Assembly: GCA_017893485.1 (NCBI GenBank)
Contig: CM030368.1
Span: 112,920,220-112,984,219 of the forward strand
From: Hemerocallis citrina
Lineage: Eukaryota > Streptophyta > Magnoliopsida > Asparagales > Asphodelaceae
Direction: 5' to 3'
DNA length: 64,000 nucleotides
The notes beneath the pieces are model-generated. The model searched no databases and was not told where the DNA came from. It saw only the letters and a list, made by a program, of their open reading frames with translations. The first letter of the stretch is position 1. Every line of letters starts with the position of its first letter. Below, piece after piece: positions 1-11,470 of this stretch. The position numbers and the translations under genes are program-made.

Positions 1-738
1 GCCAGTCAGGATGATGCCAACCCCTCTTCCATCAGCATAAGAGGACCCGTCTACATAAACGGTCCAGACAAAGGGGTTGACAGACGACTCGCATGAGTCA
101 GGGATGGTGTTCTCCACAATGAATTCGGCCAGAGCTTGGGCCTTTATTGCCGATCTAGGCTGGTAGCTGATGTCATGCTGACTCAGCTCGATGGACCACT
201 TCATGAGCCGCCCGGAAATCTCGGGCTTGTGGAGAACTTGCTTCAGTGGCTGGTCGGTGAGGACGACCACCGAATGAGATTAGAAGTAAGGGCAGAGTTT
301 TCAGGCTGCCATGACTAGGGCGAGGGCCATCTTCTCAAGTTTCGGGTAACGGAGTTCGGCGTCCCGAAGCACCTTACTCATGTAATAGATAGGCTTTGCG
401 CCCCATTCTCTTCCCTTACAAGGACCACGCTGAGCGTCTGTTCCGAAGCGGCGAGATAGAGGTAGAGGACCTCCCCAGGTGTGGGCTTACTCAGAAGCGG
501 GGGGTTAGCTAAATACTCCTTTAGCTTATTGAAGGATTCCAGCTGCTGTTGTCCCCATTCGAAGCCTTTAGCCCTCCTGAGGGCTTTGAAAAAGGGAAGG
601 TACTTTTCCCCTGACTTGGAGAGGAATCGCCCGATTGCGGCGAGACGCCCCGTGAGCCTCTGCACCGCTTTAACATTGGAGGGGGAGCCATTTTGAGAAT
701 GGCCTGGATCTTTTCGGGGTTGGCCTCTATATGCCCCT
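1..738 (-). pseudogene. T1 pol, RT C-terminus and RNase H remnant
   Basis: The minus-strand reading continues RT past the palm: a LAxPPLLSKPTPGE-like connection near 490-520, then an RNase H core (VWTVYVDGSS) encoded at about 1-70. The frame changes near 760, 680 and 380. RNase H degrades the RNA strand during reverse transcription. The start of this domain is visible, but its remaining catalytic residues and all of integrase lie beyond the window edge. Short open frames on the plus strand here are shadows of this decayed gene. Confidence 0.75.
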
Positions 739-2100
739 CTAGCTGACCATAAACCCTAGGAACTTGAACGATGAGACACCAAATGCACACTTGTTCGAGT
801 TTAGTCTCATATTGTGCCTCCTGAGCACCCCGAAGGCTTCTTGAAGGTCGAGAGTGTGCTCCTGCTCCCGGGTGCTCTTGACCAACATGTCGTCTACGTA
901 TACTTCCATGTTTTGGCCAATTTGGTCTTGGAAGACCCTATTCACAAGGTGTTGATAGGTAGCTCCCGCATTTTTCAAGCCGAACGGCATGACTTGGTAG
1001 TAATACAGGCCCTGGTCCATCACAAACGAGGTCTTCGGGATGTCAGGAGGGAACATTCGAATTTGGTTGTACCCCGAGAAAGCATCCATGAAACTGAGGA
1101 GCTTGTGCCCAGAGGTCACATCGATCAGGGCGTCGATGCTGCGAAGGGGAAAAGGGTCTTTCGGACATGCCTTGTTGATATCGGTAAAGTCAACACATAT
1201 CCTCCAGCTCCCGTTAGCGTTCTTGACCATCACCACATTGGAGAGCCACTCAGGGTAGTTTACCTCCTGGATAAATCGGGCGTTGAGGAGTTTCTCAACC
1301 TCCTCTTTGATTTCCTGTTGCCGCTCTGGAGCAAACTTCCACCTCTTCTGCTGGACAGGCTTGACCCCAGGGGTGACGCTTAGATGGTGCAGTGAGAGCT
1401 CCTCTGAGATCCCGGGCATATCGGCTGCAGTACAGGCGAAGAGGTCACGGTTCTCCTGTATGCACCGGGAGATGTCTTGCTTAATGGAGGGGGAGAGGGC
1501 CTTGCTGACGCGGAACTTCTTAGTGGCATCTTCTTCGGAGAAGGCCACTTCCTCCAATTCGTCCACAGGCTCGGAGATAGTTTGACCGCCTTCCTGAGGA
1601 AGTTCGAGCGCTTCCAAAGAGAGAACTGGACCCCCCATCGAGGTCATATAGCACTTCCGAGCCGCTTCTTGGCTTCCCCTCACCTCTCCCACTCCTGAGG
1701 GCATGGGGAACTTCATCTTCAAGTGGTATGCTGAAGGGATGGCTTGAAGCACGACCAAACTTGGTCTACCCAGGATAAGATTATAGGCAGCCTTGACGTC
1801 GACCACCATAAAGTCCATTGGCTTCGTGCGAGTTACCGAGGCCTTTCCTGCCGTTACATCGAGGGTTATAACTCTCTCGATCATAACCGGGACCCTAGTG
1901 AACCCGTGGAGAGTGTAGCCTGCTGGCTTGAGCCAATCCCTCTACAGCTAGAGGCCCTTAAAAGCCTCCAAGAAAAGGATGTTGACGGAGCTGCCATTAT
2001 CCACCAAGATTCAACGAACGTCGAAGTTTGCCATTCGAAGATTGATGACGAGGGCATTGCAGTGGGATGTGCGGACGCCCTCCAGGTCCCTATCGGAGAA
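739..2100 (-). pseudogene. T1 pol: aspartic protease remnant and reverse transcriptase
   Basis: The RT core is an uninterrupted 381-codon frame at 1884-739. It contains the substrate-binding CVDFTDINKACPKDPF stretch, MDAFSGYNQI and the catalytic YVDD at 889-900. Upstream (1885-2100) the frame is broken, but a VDNGSSVNIL active-site-like protease motif can be read near 1980-2010. The LILGRPSL-type stretch (near 1780) marks the end of the protease. RT makes cDNA from element RNA in cytoplasmic particles. The style of the YVDD and FGLKNAG motifs places it in the non-chromodomain Tat branch. It resembles the T3 fragment at 15567-16530. Confidence 0.88.
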
Positions 2101-4099
2101 CGTCACCGGGACTCTAGGCCTTTTGGGGGAGGATGGCTCTGTACGAAGTTAACCTCCCTTACGAAGGCTTTTCGGGAGGAGTTAGAATCTCTCCCCATTA
2201 GGCCTCCGTGTATCAAGTGCAAGATGCCCTCTACTTCGGCCTCCAGAGTCTCCGTGTGCTGCTCAGTTCTCCTGTCAGCCCCCCTAGGCGGTGGAGGCGG
2301 ATCGGCTCGGTCACTTCTCACAAACTGGTTGAGCTGCCCTCACTGGATGAGGGCCTCGATTTCATCTTTTAAGGCCCGACAATCATCGGTGTCATGCTTG
2401 TGGTCCCGGTGGAAACGACACCACTTCTCCCGGTTTCTCTTCTTCCTGGGGGTGTTCATCTTCGGAGGTGGCAGCAGGAGACCTCCGTTCCCGATCTCCA
2501 TTTGGATGGCGGATACACTCGCATTTAGCGGACTGAATTTCTCGAAGCGGGGGAGAGGATGCCGCTGACCCCCATTGTCCTTCTAGAGCTTCTTAGCTCC
2601 TTTTTCTTCTGCGCCCTTCCGCTTATTCCCGGAAGTCAACGCCCCAAAGGATGGGCAGTGGACAGCTTCTTCCGCTCGGATGTACTTTTCGATCCGAAGT
2701 AGGAGCTGTGAGAAGTCCCGAGGGGGCTTCTTAGCGAGGGACTCCCTGAGATCCGCATTGAGGACGTTGGACTAGAAGGCGACCGTGGCCACCGAGGGTT
2801 CCAAGGAGGCGATGGATCTTGCCTCGGCAGTGAAATGCTTAACGTAGTCCCTCAACCATTCACCCTTCATTGGCTATGGAACAATAGGGAGGCGCTCGTC
2901 TTCTCCGTGCGGTGACTGCTCACGAAGTGCGTGAGGAAGAGTCCCTCAAATTGGTCGAAGGAGAAGATAGATGCCGAGGCAAGTCGGGAATACACTCCCG
3001 AGCCGGTCCCTTGAGTGTGGCCGGGAAGGTCTTGCAGAGGAGGGCGTTGGATGCATGATGGATCATCATTAGAGTTTTAAAACTCTCAAAGTGATCCAAG
3101 GGGTCTGACTCCCCTGTGTAGGTCTCGAAGTGTGGAGGCTTGAAGTTGTGGGGAACTGGGGCCTCCATAATGGCGTGGGAGAATAGGGGCCTGCTTTGAA
3201 GGAGGTCCCTCGCTCGTCGCTCTTCGTCTCGATCGAGCTGGCCGAGGTGCCTCTCCATCTCGTGGAGACGGTGGTAGACCGAGTCCTCCCTTCGGTCTTG
3301 CCTGGGTGAGCCCCGAGAATAGTCCTCATGTTGAGGAGGGCTGGGGCTGCGACGACAATGGCTCAAAGTAGGTGGTGGACTAACTGAACGATGGGGGTGA
3401 CTCAGAGTAGGACGCGGACTTCGGGAGCGGCGGTGGTGATCGGGAGAAGGGCGGCGATGGCTCGGAGCTAGCCTAGGACTCCGAGTGCAGTGGTGATTGC
3501 TCGGAACCGGTCTAGGACTTCGGGAGCAGCGAGGATGACGAGGAGCTGGCCGAGGGCAATTAATGGGGGCGGCGTGGAGTGCTCGCAATCGGTTCAAGCT
3601 GCAGGACGGCCAGCCGGGGAGCGGCTTCACCTTGGGCGATGCAAGGATGAGTCCCTCCACCTCCGGGGGGCATTGGACCCCCTGCAATCTGATCGGCATG
3701 GTGACCGATCCCTCGGCTGCTCCCGGTGAGGGTTCGCCTCGCGGGTCCGCCTCTCCTCCAAATGAGTACGAAGATCGGGTCCTAGCTCGGTTTGCCGATT
3801 GTTGAGTATGTCCCACAAATCCTTTGCGTGGGAGGACTATAGGAGGACATAGAAACTGTGGAGGCATTGTGGATGGACACCTGAACCTGATGCACGGGTT
3901 GCTTGTGGTGGCTTCGCCTAGAGGGCTCCCCCACGTATGCCTGGGGCCTTATAGGCCGCTGAATAGACTTGGTAGCCTGCTGCTCGAGCTGCAGGGTTTG
4001 CTGGCCGGGTGGACGGAGATCCTCTGGAAGAGGAGGAGGAAGAGGATGAGAAGAGGTTTTTCTTCAGTTGGAGTTTACGGGCTTCCTCTTGGGAGGCAT
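2101..4099 (-). pseudogene. T1 gag, broken
   Basis: Gag is the capsid and RNA-packaging protein. The likely start is the ATG at 4099, downstream of the LTR and PBS, but that frame stops after 11 codons. Gag-like protein is then found in several frames. A Pro/Ser/Arg-rich region lies at about 3330-3860. A capsid core with PHFETYTGESDPLDHF is at about 3060-3150. A zinc-knuckle-like motif KWCRFHRDHKHDTDDC, followed by LKDEIEALI, is near 2340-2430. Frameshifts and stops make it non-coding today. The Tat assignment rests on the CRFH knuckle and the order gag-protease-RT. Confidence 0.8.
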
Positions 4100-4152
4100 G
4101 GCTAGGAGTAGCATGGGCTTAAGGAGGAAGATGTGGTTGCTTGTCGAGTGGG

Positions 4153-4172
4153 TTCCCACAGATGACTCCAAT
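4153..4172 (-). other. T1 primer-binding-site-like sequence
   Basis: On the minus strand, ATTGGAGTCATCTGTGGGAA lies directly inside the LTR end (LTR terminal CAACA at 4174-4178). Tat-lineage elements have a TTGGnGnCnTCTGTGGGAA-like sequence here, where the tRNA primer anneals. I did not assign the tRNA isoacceptor. Confidence 0.6.
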
Positions 4173-4173
4173 C

Positions 4174-4762
4174 TGTTGCCGCTGGATTCTGGTGTAGGGG
4201 CAATATATGAGATTTGTAGGTTCGTGAGGAACTCGAACAGGCTAGATCTCCTTTCTTCCTTGTTGATAAGTTGACTCCTTGGTGCTCCCGCTAACCTGCA
4301 CAAACGTTCGAAACACCGGGATGGATCCCTGCGACGAACCCTCCGACGCTCTTCTCAATACCAGAAAGTAAAGGGAAAGAGCTTAAGTGCACAAAGAGTG
4401 ATCACCTTTTACAATATGAGGTAGGGGGTTTTTATGGGGGATTTTATAGTCACCATGGGGATCTCCTTGAGGAAAAGACCAAATCCCTACTTCCCGATGT
4501 AGATGGATAGAAGTGGTTAAAACCACAGTTAAGGATAAGGATGAATCTGGATTCTCCTTTATCCTGTTGACTATGTCTCTCACGGGTTAGGACCCGTACC
4601 CAGTAGCACGGATCTGTTTTCAGGGCTTTCGTGTTCTGGATAGAGGCCCAGCTCCTTATTCGGACCCGTTAGTAAGTAAAGTTACCATTTTGCCCCTGGT
4701 GGCTTTAAGATTCGTGCCCTGCTTCGAACGGTCCCAATTTAACCTTGTTTTTAGCCATATCA
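4174..4762 (-). repeat. T1 5' LTR
   Basis: This ~589-bp LTR begins TGATATGGC (minus strand, 4762) and ends in CAACA. It includes a TATAAAAT promoter box (minus strand, about 4448-4441). It is recognisably the reverse complement of the T2 LTR at 5589-6163. Shared blocks include GATCCCCATGG, the TATA region, GGATCCATCCCGGTGTTTCGAAC and AGCGGGAGCA. By eye the two are roughly 80% alike, so they are different copies or subfamilies rather than the two LTRs of one element. Confidence 0.82.
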
Positions 4763-5572
4763 CTGCTCATGCGGAGAATATGTCGCCGAGCTATAAGAGT
4801 CGTCTGATCACCTTGAAATTCGTGCCACGACTTGATGGACGTCCCTGATTCAGCCACGTGTCCATGTGCAAGATCTACCATTGGATCATCTCAAAATCCG
4901 AGCCGCATCTAGATGGACGCCTTAGATTATGCCACGTCGCTCGGAATCCCAATCCAAGCGATAGGCATTCTGAGCTGCTCATGTGGGGAAAACACCGCCG
5001 AGCTGTATGGGTCTTCAGATCACCTCTAAATTCGCGCCGCAACACGATCCAGGCCCCAGATGCATCCACATCATTCAGCGCCATCCCTCCGTCGGATCAC
5101 TCAGAATTTCGCGCTGATGGCTGATAGACGGTCCAGATCGCGCCACGCCGAAAATAGGTGATTAAAATTATTTTTTAATTATTAATTCGAATTATTCATT
5201 TAAAAAAATTGCAAAAAATGATTTAAAATTCTGGAAAATTGATTAAAAATTCTAAAAAATTATTATAAATTTGGGGAAACATTTTTGAGCCCCTGGATAT
5301 ATAATTATTGTTTGGAATAGTTAATCAACGCTCCCGAAAAATGAATCATCACTTTGCAAAATTGATTAAATGATCTGAAAAATAATTAAAAAATTCTGTA
5401 AAATCCCCAAAAATCCAGAAGGGCCTAAAAGCGGACCTGGGTACATTACTAGCTCAGAAAAGTACGATCACCCCTTAAACGGGATTCGAACACCCTTTGA
5501 AGACTCCGATAAAGCCCTATACGTCATCCAACCAACAAAACTACTCCCCAAAAGCTGTAACACACATTCTTT

Positions 5573-5585
5573 GGGAGTGGGGGGC
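5573..5585 (+). other. T2 polypurine tract
   Basis: GGGAGTGGGGGGC lies just upstream of the LTR start TGATATGG at 5589. It is the expected primer for plus-strand cDNA synthesis. It fixes the orientation of T2 as plus. Confidence 0.75.
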
Positions 5586-5588
5586 TTG

Positions 5589-6163
5589 TGATATGGCTAA
5601 AAAGGGGGTCAAATCGAAACCGTTCAAAGTGGGCACGAATCTTAAAGTTGCAGGGGCAAGATGGTAATTTCACCTACAGACGGTCCGAATTGGGAACCGG
5701 GTCTCTCGTTTTAGGCCCGCTAACCCATGAACCGATCTGTTCAGTTGAGAACGGGTCTCAACCCGTTGGTGGCCAACTCAATAGGATTGGAGAAAATCCT
5801 GGCTCGCCCTGATCTTGAGGGAGTGGTTATAACCACCCCTATCCAGCCACACCAGGAAGGAGGGATTCGCTCTTATCCTGAAAGGGATCCCCATGGCGAC
5901 TATAAATACCCCCTACCTCCTACTATCAGAGGTGATCACTCTTTGCGCACTTGAGCTCTTTCCTATTACTTTTTCTGGTATTGACAAGAGCGTCGAAGGG
6001 TTTCTCGCTGGGATCCATCCCGGTGTTTCGAACTTTTGTGCAGGTCAGCGGGAGCATCAAGGAGTTAACTCATTAACAAGGAAGAAGTAGGATTCTACCC
6101 GTTCAAGTTCCTATGAACCTACATATTCTGTCTATTTCCCCCACACCAGATTCAGCAGCAACA
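5589..6163 (+). repeat. T2 3' LTR with TATA box
   Basis: The ~575-bp LTR runs from TGATATGGC to CAGCAACA. TATAAATA at 5901-5908 is the core promoter. The sequence after it (CACTCTTTGCGCACTTGAGC) resembles the transcription-start region shared with T1. It is inverted relative to T1's LTR at 4174-4762. Confidence 0.82.
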
Positions 6164-9089
6164 ATACCCAGATACCCAAATACCGAATATCTCATCTTTT
6201 CCCCCCTATATATACTAATCTTCTATTAACCCTAACCCTAATTGAACCCCAGATGCTTAATCCCATTTACTGTGCATCACTAAACGGCTCCTTCTCCCTC
6301 TCCCTGTATCTGCCTCCAAACCCAAACCCACTCCATTGCCCCGACCATCGTCGTCAACCCCTCACCCTCGACTTCGTCACCCCATCCCCATCTCCATCTC
6401 CCCGTCCCTCGCCCAGTCTCCCATTCAACCGAGCCATTCGCCATTGCCAAACCCACTTCGCCAACCCATCCACCTCGTCGCTTCCACTCGTCGTCACACC
6501 CCCGTGATCCCTCGCCGTGCACCCCCTTTCATCCTCGGAAGGTCCCCGTCACAGTCGTCTTCGTCCAAGCCTCGTCGAAGCCCATTTCCGTCTCCTCTAT
6601 TTTCGAGCGGAAAACAGAGCCTCCGTCGGAGACTCGCCACTGCATCGCTTCCCGACCCTAGCATGGCCTCCATCGCCATCTTCAGTTGTCGCATCGCTCC
6701 GCTCCATCCCAGCCATCGTAGTCACACCGTGGTCGCCGTCAACTCTCTCTCTGCCGAAGGTTGAAGCCCGGAGCCGATTGTCCGATTTCGCTTTCGGTGT
6801 TCGGCACACAGAAAATCCAATTTTTGTTGTCCCGTGTTCGGTCCTGATCCGGTGTGGAGTGGTTGATGATTGGTCACTTTCGGTGTTCTATGTTTTGGCA
6901 CAACCTATACCCAACCGTTGTTTACTATTCATCCCGATCAGGTGTGGATTTTTCCCGAGTTGCTGTTGTTTGCTTTGCTGGTCGATTCTTCGCACGAGTT
7001 TCGCACGTGCTGTTGGTGTTTTCGCCCAGGATTCTGATCCCGTTATTCTTATTATTTGAATCTGCAAAATAACAGGTAAGTCTCTTCTTGAACTAGTATT
7101 TTATTCTGTTCAAGTTTATTTGATCTCTGCAAGTAGATCCCGTCCATTTCGTTATCATACTTCTTTGACAATTCAGTTAAGTTTATAGAGGGTTTACACG
7201 AGCTAACCCGACATACTCTTAACATCATGCCCTCTCTTTGATCTAAAATCTAGTCCCTATTGTTTCATGCATATTCACAGTTAAACAACTAGATTCATGC
7301 ATAGGACTACTTGATAAATTGGACATGTTAAATTGTATGTGCTAGAATGAAGTTGATCGATGAACTGATACCATGCCTGCGATAATTGTATCTTAAACCA
7401 TAGAAGTTTGCATGTTAACACCTAGGATCACTTTGATTGCCAACTTTGCATTAAATATATGATGTATGATTTAATTATTGCCTATTCATGTTAAGACAAT
7501 TTTCTGAATTGTTAGTTGTTTACTTTGAATCAAATTTTCACCCATGATAATGTCATAATTTGAATTTCCTTTACAAACATGAACATTTATCCTCTGATGT
7601 CTAGTTTAACATCCTTTTGACGGATCTAAGTTCCGATGTGTCATTTGCTAGATATCAACATTTTAGTACTGCTGTGTCATAAATTATAGATTCACAATTG
7701 CATGCGTACCCTGCAGTTCTATATTTTATTTGACCCTGATAATAGTAAAATAAAAATCTGAAATAAATTACGCTTGACCTTGACATATATAGGTATCACC
7801 CAGAATTTTTATAGATTTTATTATTGAGTTCTCTGACCTGAAATAAATAGTTGAACACAACTTACTGCATGCTATCGGAACATAAAACCTGAATAGAATA
7901 GAGTTTTCACCCTAGTTCCTATATCTTTTAAATGCCTTAATTATATTCGCGGGAACCGTGAAGATGTCTACTTTCTAGGCCTTCCGGCAGATTTAGATTT
8001 GCTATTTTTTAGTGGTTGTAATATGTATTTTAGTACAGTAAGGTCATGCTGTCTTGATTATGTGAATTGTGCTTATTTGATGTGTTTGCCTCATGCTTGG
8101 TCTGTAGCGCATAAAATTAGACACACTTAGTATTATACAATATTGACACCCTCTTGCATGCTCACATAGGATGAAAATAATCTAATAAAAAGCTAGGGTA
8201 TCATGGGTTTGACTTGGTAGTGAACAATCAGAGACTGTACTCGATAGGGGTCCTTTGCCAGCTAAATCCCGAACATCCCAAAAATCTTCGAAAATCCTGA
8301 ACATCCCGAACATCCTGAAAATCCCGAACATCCTGAAAATCCCAAAAATCACGAATATCTCGTAAATTCCACACTACTGGGCCGAGTACACTATCCGTGA
8401 ATTCACCATCAGTCTAAAACGTTCACTGTGTGTTTGCACCGAACCTATGGAATGGGACGCAGTAGTACGTGTACTAGATAGGCTAATAAAATACTTAATA
8501 ACCTACATCTCTTGCTTGGACATGACTTGACTTCATGCATTTCATGTGTGATTAATTGTACAACTTTGATATTATAGCCTGCTCTTTGCTTTGTTCTTTG
8601 ACTTTGAACCTGTTCTTTTTCTTTGACATACATGTTTTCCTTTATCCTCTATTTTTCTCTACTTGTTGCCCAAAACTTTCTCTAAAGGCACTATTTTCTT
8701 TCTTTTTAGATCCAGTATTATCAGGTACCGAATGAGCAATCCCTAAAGAAATCGGTGAGCAAACTCTCTGAAGATTGGAGCTGGACTGTTAGACTGCTTA
8801 GCTATCTTTTATTATTTGCTTATTGTATTTCTTTTATTATACTTTGTATTCTTAGGCTTTATGACCCGTAGTTTGTTTTATCCCAGATGTTGGATTATTA
8901 TTTGGTGAATTTATTTCATGATTATCTTTGAGTTCATTCATTGTTTATGTGATTATATTTTTTCCTGCGTGGTTGTTTCTCTTGTATATTGTTGAGTTAG
9001 ACTTGTACAGCTTATGGATGATGCATAACCATTCGCTGAGCCTTCATTACATGCTCGTATTCCCATATTTTGGGAAGTGGGGTGTGATA
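6164..9089 (+). repeat. Chromovirus A, 5' LTR (5' end displaced by T2)
   Basis: This stretch aligns by eye with 12461-15334 throughout. Shared blocks include the CCCTAACCCTAA motif, a C-rich region (6250-6730), AACAGGTAAGTCTCTTC near 7070, and the end ACAGCTTATGGATGATG...GGTGTGATA at 9089. TATATATA at 6207-6214 is a likely core promoter. A minisatellite of GAACATCCC/GAAAATCCC units lies at about 8270-8365, with more units than its 3' LTR counterpart. The first ~577 bp of the LTR are absent because T2 interrupts it. Proline/serine-rich open frames here come from the C-rich stretch and are not genes. Confidence 0.85.
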
Positions 9090-9098
9090 GATTTTTAG

Positions 9099-9112
9099 TG
9101 GTATCAGAGCCC
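9099..9112 (+). other. A primer-binding site (initiator tRNA-Met)
   Basis: TGGTATCAGAGCCC begins 9 bp after the LTR end. It is complementary to the 3' end of plant initiator tRNA-Met, the usual primer of chromoviruses. The same motif occurs at 19411, 36802 and 53621. Confidence 0.93.
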
Positions 9113-9116
9113 AGGG

Positions 9117-9184
9117 TTGAGTAATATGTCAATCAAACATGACTATCTTTACGGAGGTTTGGCTTTGATCGATATATTAGTCAA
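9117..9184 (+). promoter_or_regulatory. Candidate leader stem-loop of A
   Basis: A 21-nt arm at 9117-9137 (starting TTGAGTAATATG) is complementary, with about 3 mismatches, to 9164-9184 (ending ATATTAGTCAA). It starts 4 nt after the PBS. Elements B, D and E also carry a palindrome or hairpin in this position. A role in RNA dimerisation or packaging is inference. Confidence 0.45.
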
Positions 9185-9409
9185 GTTTGACCCTAGCCAG
9201 GTTAACTCATTAATATGCACGCCACGTTGATCACATGAACATGTAATAACTTTAATACAATCTGGATTTTAATCCTATTCGATCCACATCTGACTCCTTT
9301 GCATTCAATCCTTTTATTCCTTGTATCCTTCCGTCCCTTGCATTCATTATCATTTGTCAATCTACCAACATATGTCCGGGTACTCAGCAACTGGATGGTT
9401 TTGCAAACA

Positions 9410-9869
9410 ATGGCTCGTGAAGATTCTTCGACTCTCCCACCCAGGGCTGAAACATCAGAGAATTCTGCCATTCTCTAGGCGATGCAACGAATAATGGAGC
9501 TACAGCGAGAGCACAATGAGCTGATGAGGGCTAGTCTAGAAAGAGCCCAGGAGAACGCACAGCTCACCCGATTGTGTGTATTGGCACCCTAGCATCATGC
9601 CTTTGATATCATAAGGCAGACTCCTAGAAGGAAGGGCCCGACATGTAACTTTGGTCGCAAGATTGGTCATTTACGCAAGGATTGCCGCAAAGCCAACGGT
9701 CGATGTCTTGTATGCGGAGCGAGTGATCACAAGGTTCAGGACTGCCCAAGGAGCAGGAGGAATGCACCAACTGGAGGATCAGCTCCCAGTGGAGGACAGG
9801 CTGGAGAATGTGGTCAGGCCCACAACCAGATTGCAGAGGAAGTAGAGAATGCTGAAGGTGCGATTGCAG
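9410..9869 (+). pseudogene. A gag, internally deleted
   Basis: ATG at 9410 starts an N-terminal Gag segment like that of E (MAR...). It has a stop (TAG) near 9476 and a Gln/Glu-rich helix-like stretch. The capsid core is gone. The reading resumes with two zinc knuckles: a damaged one (CNFGRKIGHLRKDC, second Cys lost) near 9640-9685 and an intact CLVCGASDHKVQDC near 9700-9745. The segment ends at a GT donor-like site (9869/9870) matching the gag/pol intron donor in E. No pol follows. Confidence 0.75.
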
Positions 9870-10329
9870 GTATTTTTGCTATTTTGTTGCATTTCAGTTC
9901 TTGCGTCTTTTATTGCTTCTGTTTTTGCATCCATCATATTTTGTCAATTCAATATTGAGTATCATATTAGTTATTTCTTCACTGCCTTATTCTCTTCGAT
10001 TCCGATTTTGCCCCCTTGTTCCTCTTCCTTCACATTCAATTTTTTGATTTCTTATTTTCTTTCGTCCTTTGTGGTCGTCTTCCTTTGTTGACTCTCTATT
10101 GGGTATAAATTTATTCTTTTCGTACCTATATTCTCTTTATAATTTTTTCCGAATATTTTCTGTATTTCGATTATTAATTGTTATATTCATTTTGGATCTT
10201 CTATTAAAATGTTATCTAAACAAAGATTATGTTATTTCGAATAACGGTGTATTTTAACTTCACTTTTAATTTTTGATCGACTATATATTTCTATTAGATT
10301 ATTTTGAAAAGACAAATCCTTATTTTGTT

Positions 10330-10640
10330 GTATAATGCTATTATTACTACTATTACTATTGTTGTTGTTGTTTCCATTGTTATTACTGGTATTATTATTA
10401 TTATTGTTATTACTATTGATATTCTTAATGTTTTTCTCATTATTTTATTATTATTGTTAATATTGAATTACTTTCACAAAAATGTTGGACCCAAACTATA
10501 TTTTGTCTTGCATTATTATTCTTACTAGTGTTGTTAATATTTTAATATTATTATTATCATTTTTGCGATTATTGTTATTATTATTATTTTGCTATTAATA
10601 TGTGTTGTTACATGTATTAATATTATTGTTATTTTTGTTA
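10330..10640. repeat. Degenerate (ATT)n microsatellite
   Basis: The stretch is dominated by TTA/ATT/TTG triplets with scattered substitutions. Open frames through it are low-complexity Ile/Val/Leu or Asn runs and are not genes. Confidence 0.85.
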
Positions 10641-10949
10641 AAACCCCAGTTCATGTATATGTGTGTTCTTTCGAGTATTTTCTGTATTTATAATTTTATG
10701 ACTTTCTTTCGCTTTTAAATTCTTTTTCAACAATTTACATTTTCAATTGATCGAATTTAAACAAAATATTATTCTAGTTTCAAAAAAAAAAAATATTTCA
10801 CTTTTTTTCCGAAAATTTTATTTATTTCGAATGACGATGCATTTTAATTTTATTTTACATTTCTAAGTGATCGAATATTTATATTACCTATTACTGCTGT
10901 TGGATTATTTTAATAATTCTGTTAAACTTTAATTTCCATTTTTGACATA

Positions 10950-11170
10950 TATGTATATTATTATTATATCTATTTCTACTATTATTGTTATTGTCAGTAT
11001 TATTATTGTTATCATTATTATTTTTAATGTTATCATTATTGTTATTATTGTTATTATTATTGTTATTATCATTATTAATCATATTGTTATTAGTATTAAT
11101 ATTTTGTTATTATTATTGTTATTGGTATTATCTTTTTTCCTTACTATTATTATGATTATTTTTTTTTAGC
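10950..11170. repeat. Degenerate (ATT)n microsatellite
   Basis: ATT/GTT triplets run almost continuously. It is a second array of the same kind as 10330-10640. ATT-rich tracts occur at a comparable place in the LTRs at 12130-12290, 30555-30655 and 56820-57000. Confidence 0.85.
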
Positions 11171-11470
11171 CCGAACATACTCAATTTTATATGCACTTCA
11201 CCATTCGATTTAATGTATATTTTAAAAACCCTTTTTTATTGTTAACTGCATTTGCAGTCATTTCAAAATGAATTCTATGTTATGATGCAAATTACGTTTC
11301 ATTATAAATCACATTCTTATTGGTTATTTTAATTTTCCTATTGATTTATAACCCAAATTCTCCTACTTGCATTCTCTTTGATTTTGGTAACTCATTCTTT
11401 TCTTCCTGCTCGGTTCGTTAATTGGTGTCATGTGATCTGCAGCGACATGTATGTTGCTTGGGACATCACC

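Larger units (their letters stand above)
1..4762 (-). mobile_element. T1: Tat-lineage Ty3/gypsy retrotransposon, 5' LTR through pol
   Basis: Reading leftward, this element has a 5' LTR (4762 to 4174), a PBS-like site, gag (4099 to about 2100), protease and RT (about 2100 to 739) and the start of RNase H. It then leaves the window. The RT has YVDD (889-900) and a Tat-style FGLKNAGATYQ motif. Gag carries the short CRFH-type zinc knuckle common in the Tat lineage. Many stops and frameshifts show it is dead. Its LTR abuts the 3' UTR of the oppositely oriented element T2, so T1 probably inserted into T2. The expected TSD copy on the right would be 4763-4767; the left copy lies outside the window. 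Confidence 0.88.
4763..6163 (+). mobile_element. T2: Tat-lineage element, 3' UTR and 3' LTR only
   Basis: The plus-strand fragment holds a 3' UTR (4763-5572) with degenerate internal repeats (TGCCACGTCG and ATCACCTCnnAATTCG motifs), an AT-rich tail (5160-5400), a polypurine tract (5573-5585) and the 3' LTR (5589-6163). All coding sequence is missing. It lies inside the 5' LTR of chromovirus A: A's LTR resumes at 6164 with ATACCCAGATACCC, matching position 12461 of A's 3' LTR, about 577 bp into the LTR. The predicted TSD copy is ATACC at 6164-6168; its partner lies off-window. Confidence 0.78.
9870..11377 (+). other. AT-rich debris in A: intron start, LTR 5'-end fragments, ATT arrays
   Basis: The start GTATTTTTGC resembles the 5' end of the E gag/pol intron and continues as T-rich sequence. 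From about 10140 the sequence repeats a theme of TATTTTCTGTATTT..., GATCGA, TTTTAACTT, then ATT-rich tracts. This is the 5'-end signature of Tekay-like LTRs (compare 11884, 30359 and 56630). At least two such starts are visible (about 10130 and 10640). No coding sequence was seen. The pol gene of A should lie here and is gone. Confidence 0.55.

Noticed and set aside
1744..2568. 274-codon plus-strand ORF
   Set aside because: It is the shadow of the T1 gag/protease region; the minus strand carries the recognisable motifs.
6227..6243. Interstitial telomere repeat
   Set aside because: Only about two CCCTAA units; better described as a telo-box-like LTR motif.
6253..6764. Proline/serine-rich open frames (also 12316-12951, 30948-31130, 57609-57812)
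   Set aside because: They lie in the C-rich promoter-proximal block of LTRs, differ between copies of the same LTR, and have no homology-like motifs or conserved frame.
10304..11169. Hydrophobic open frames looking like membrane proteins
   Set aside because: They are translations of ATT/GTT microsatellites on either strand; the same holds at 56767-57095.
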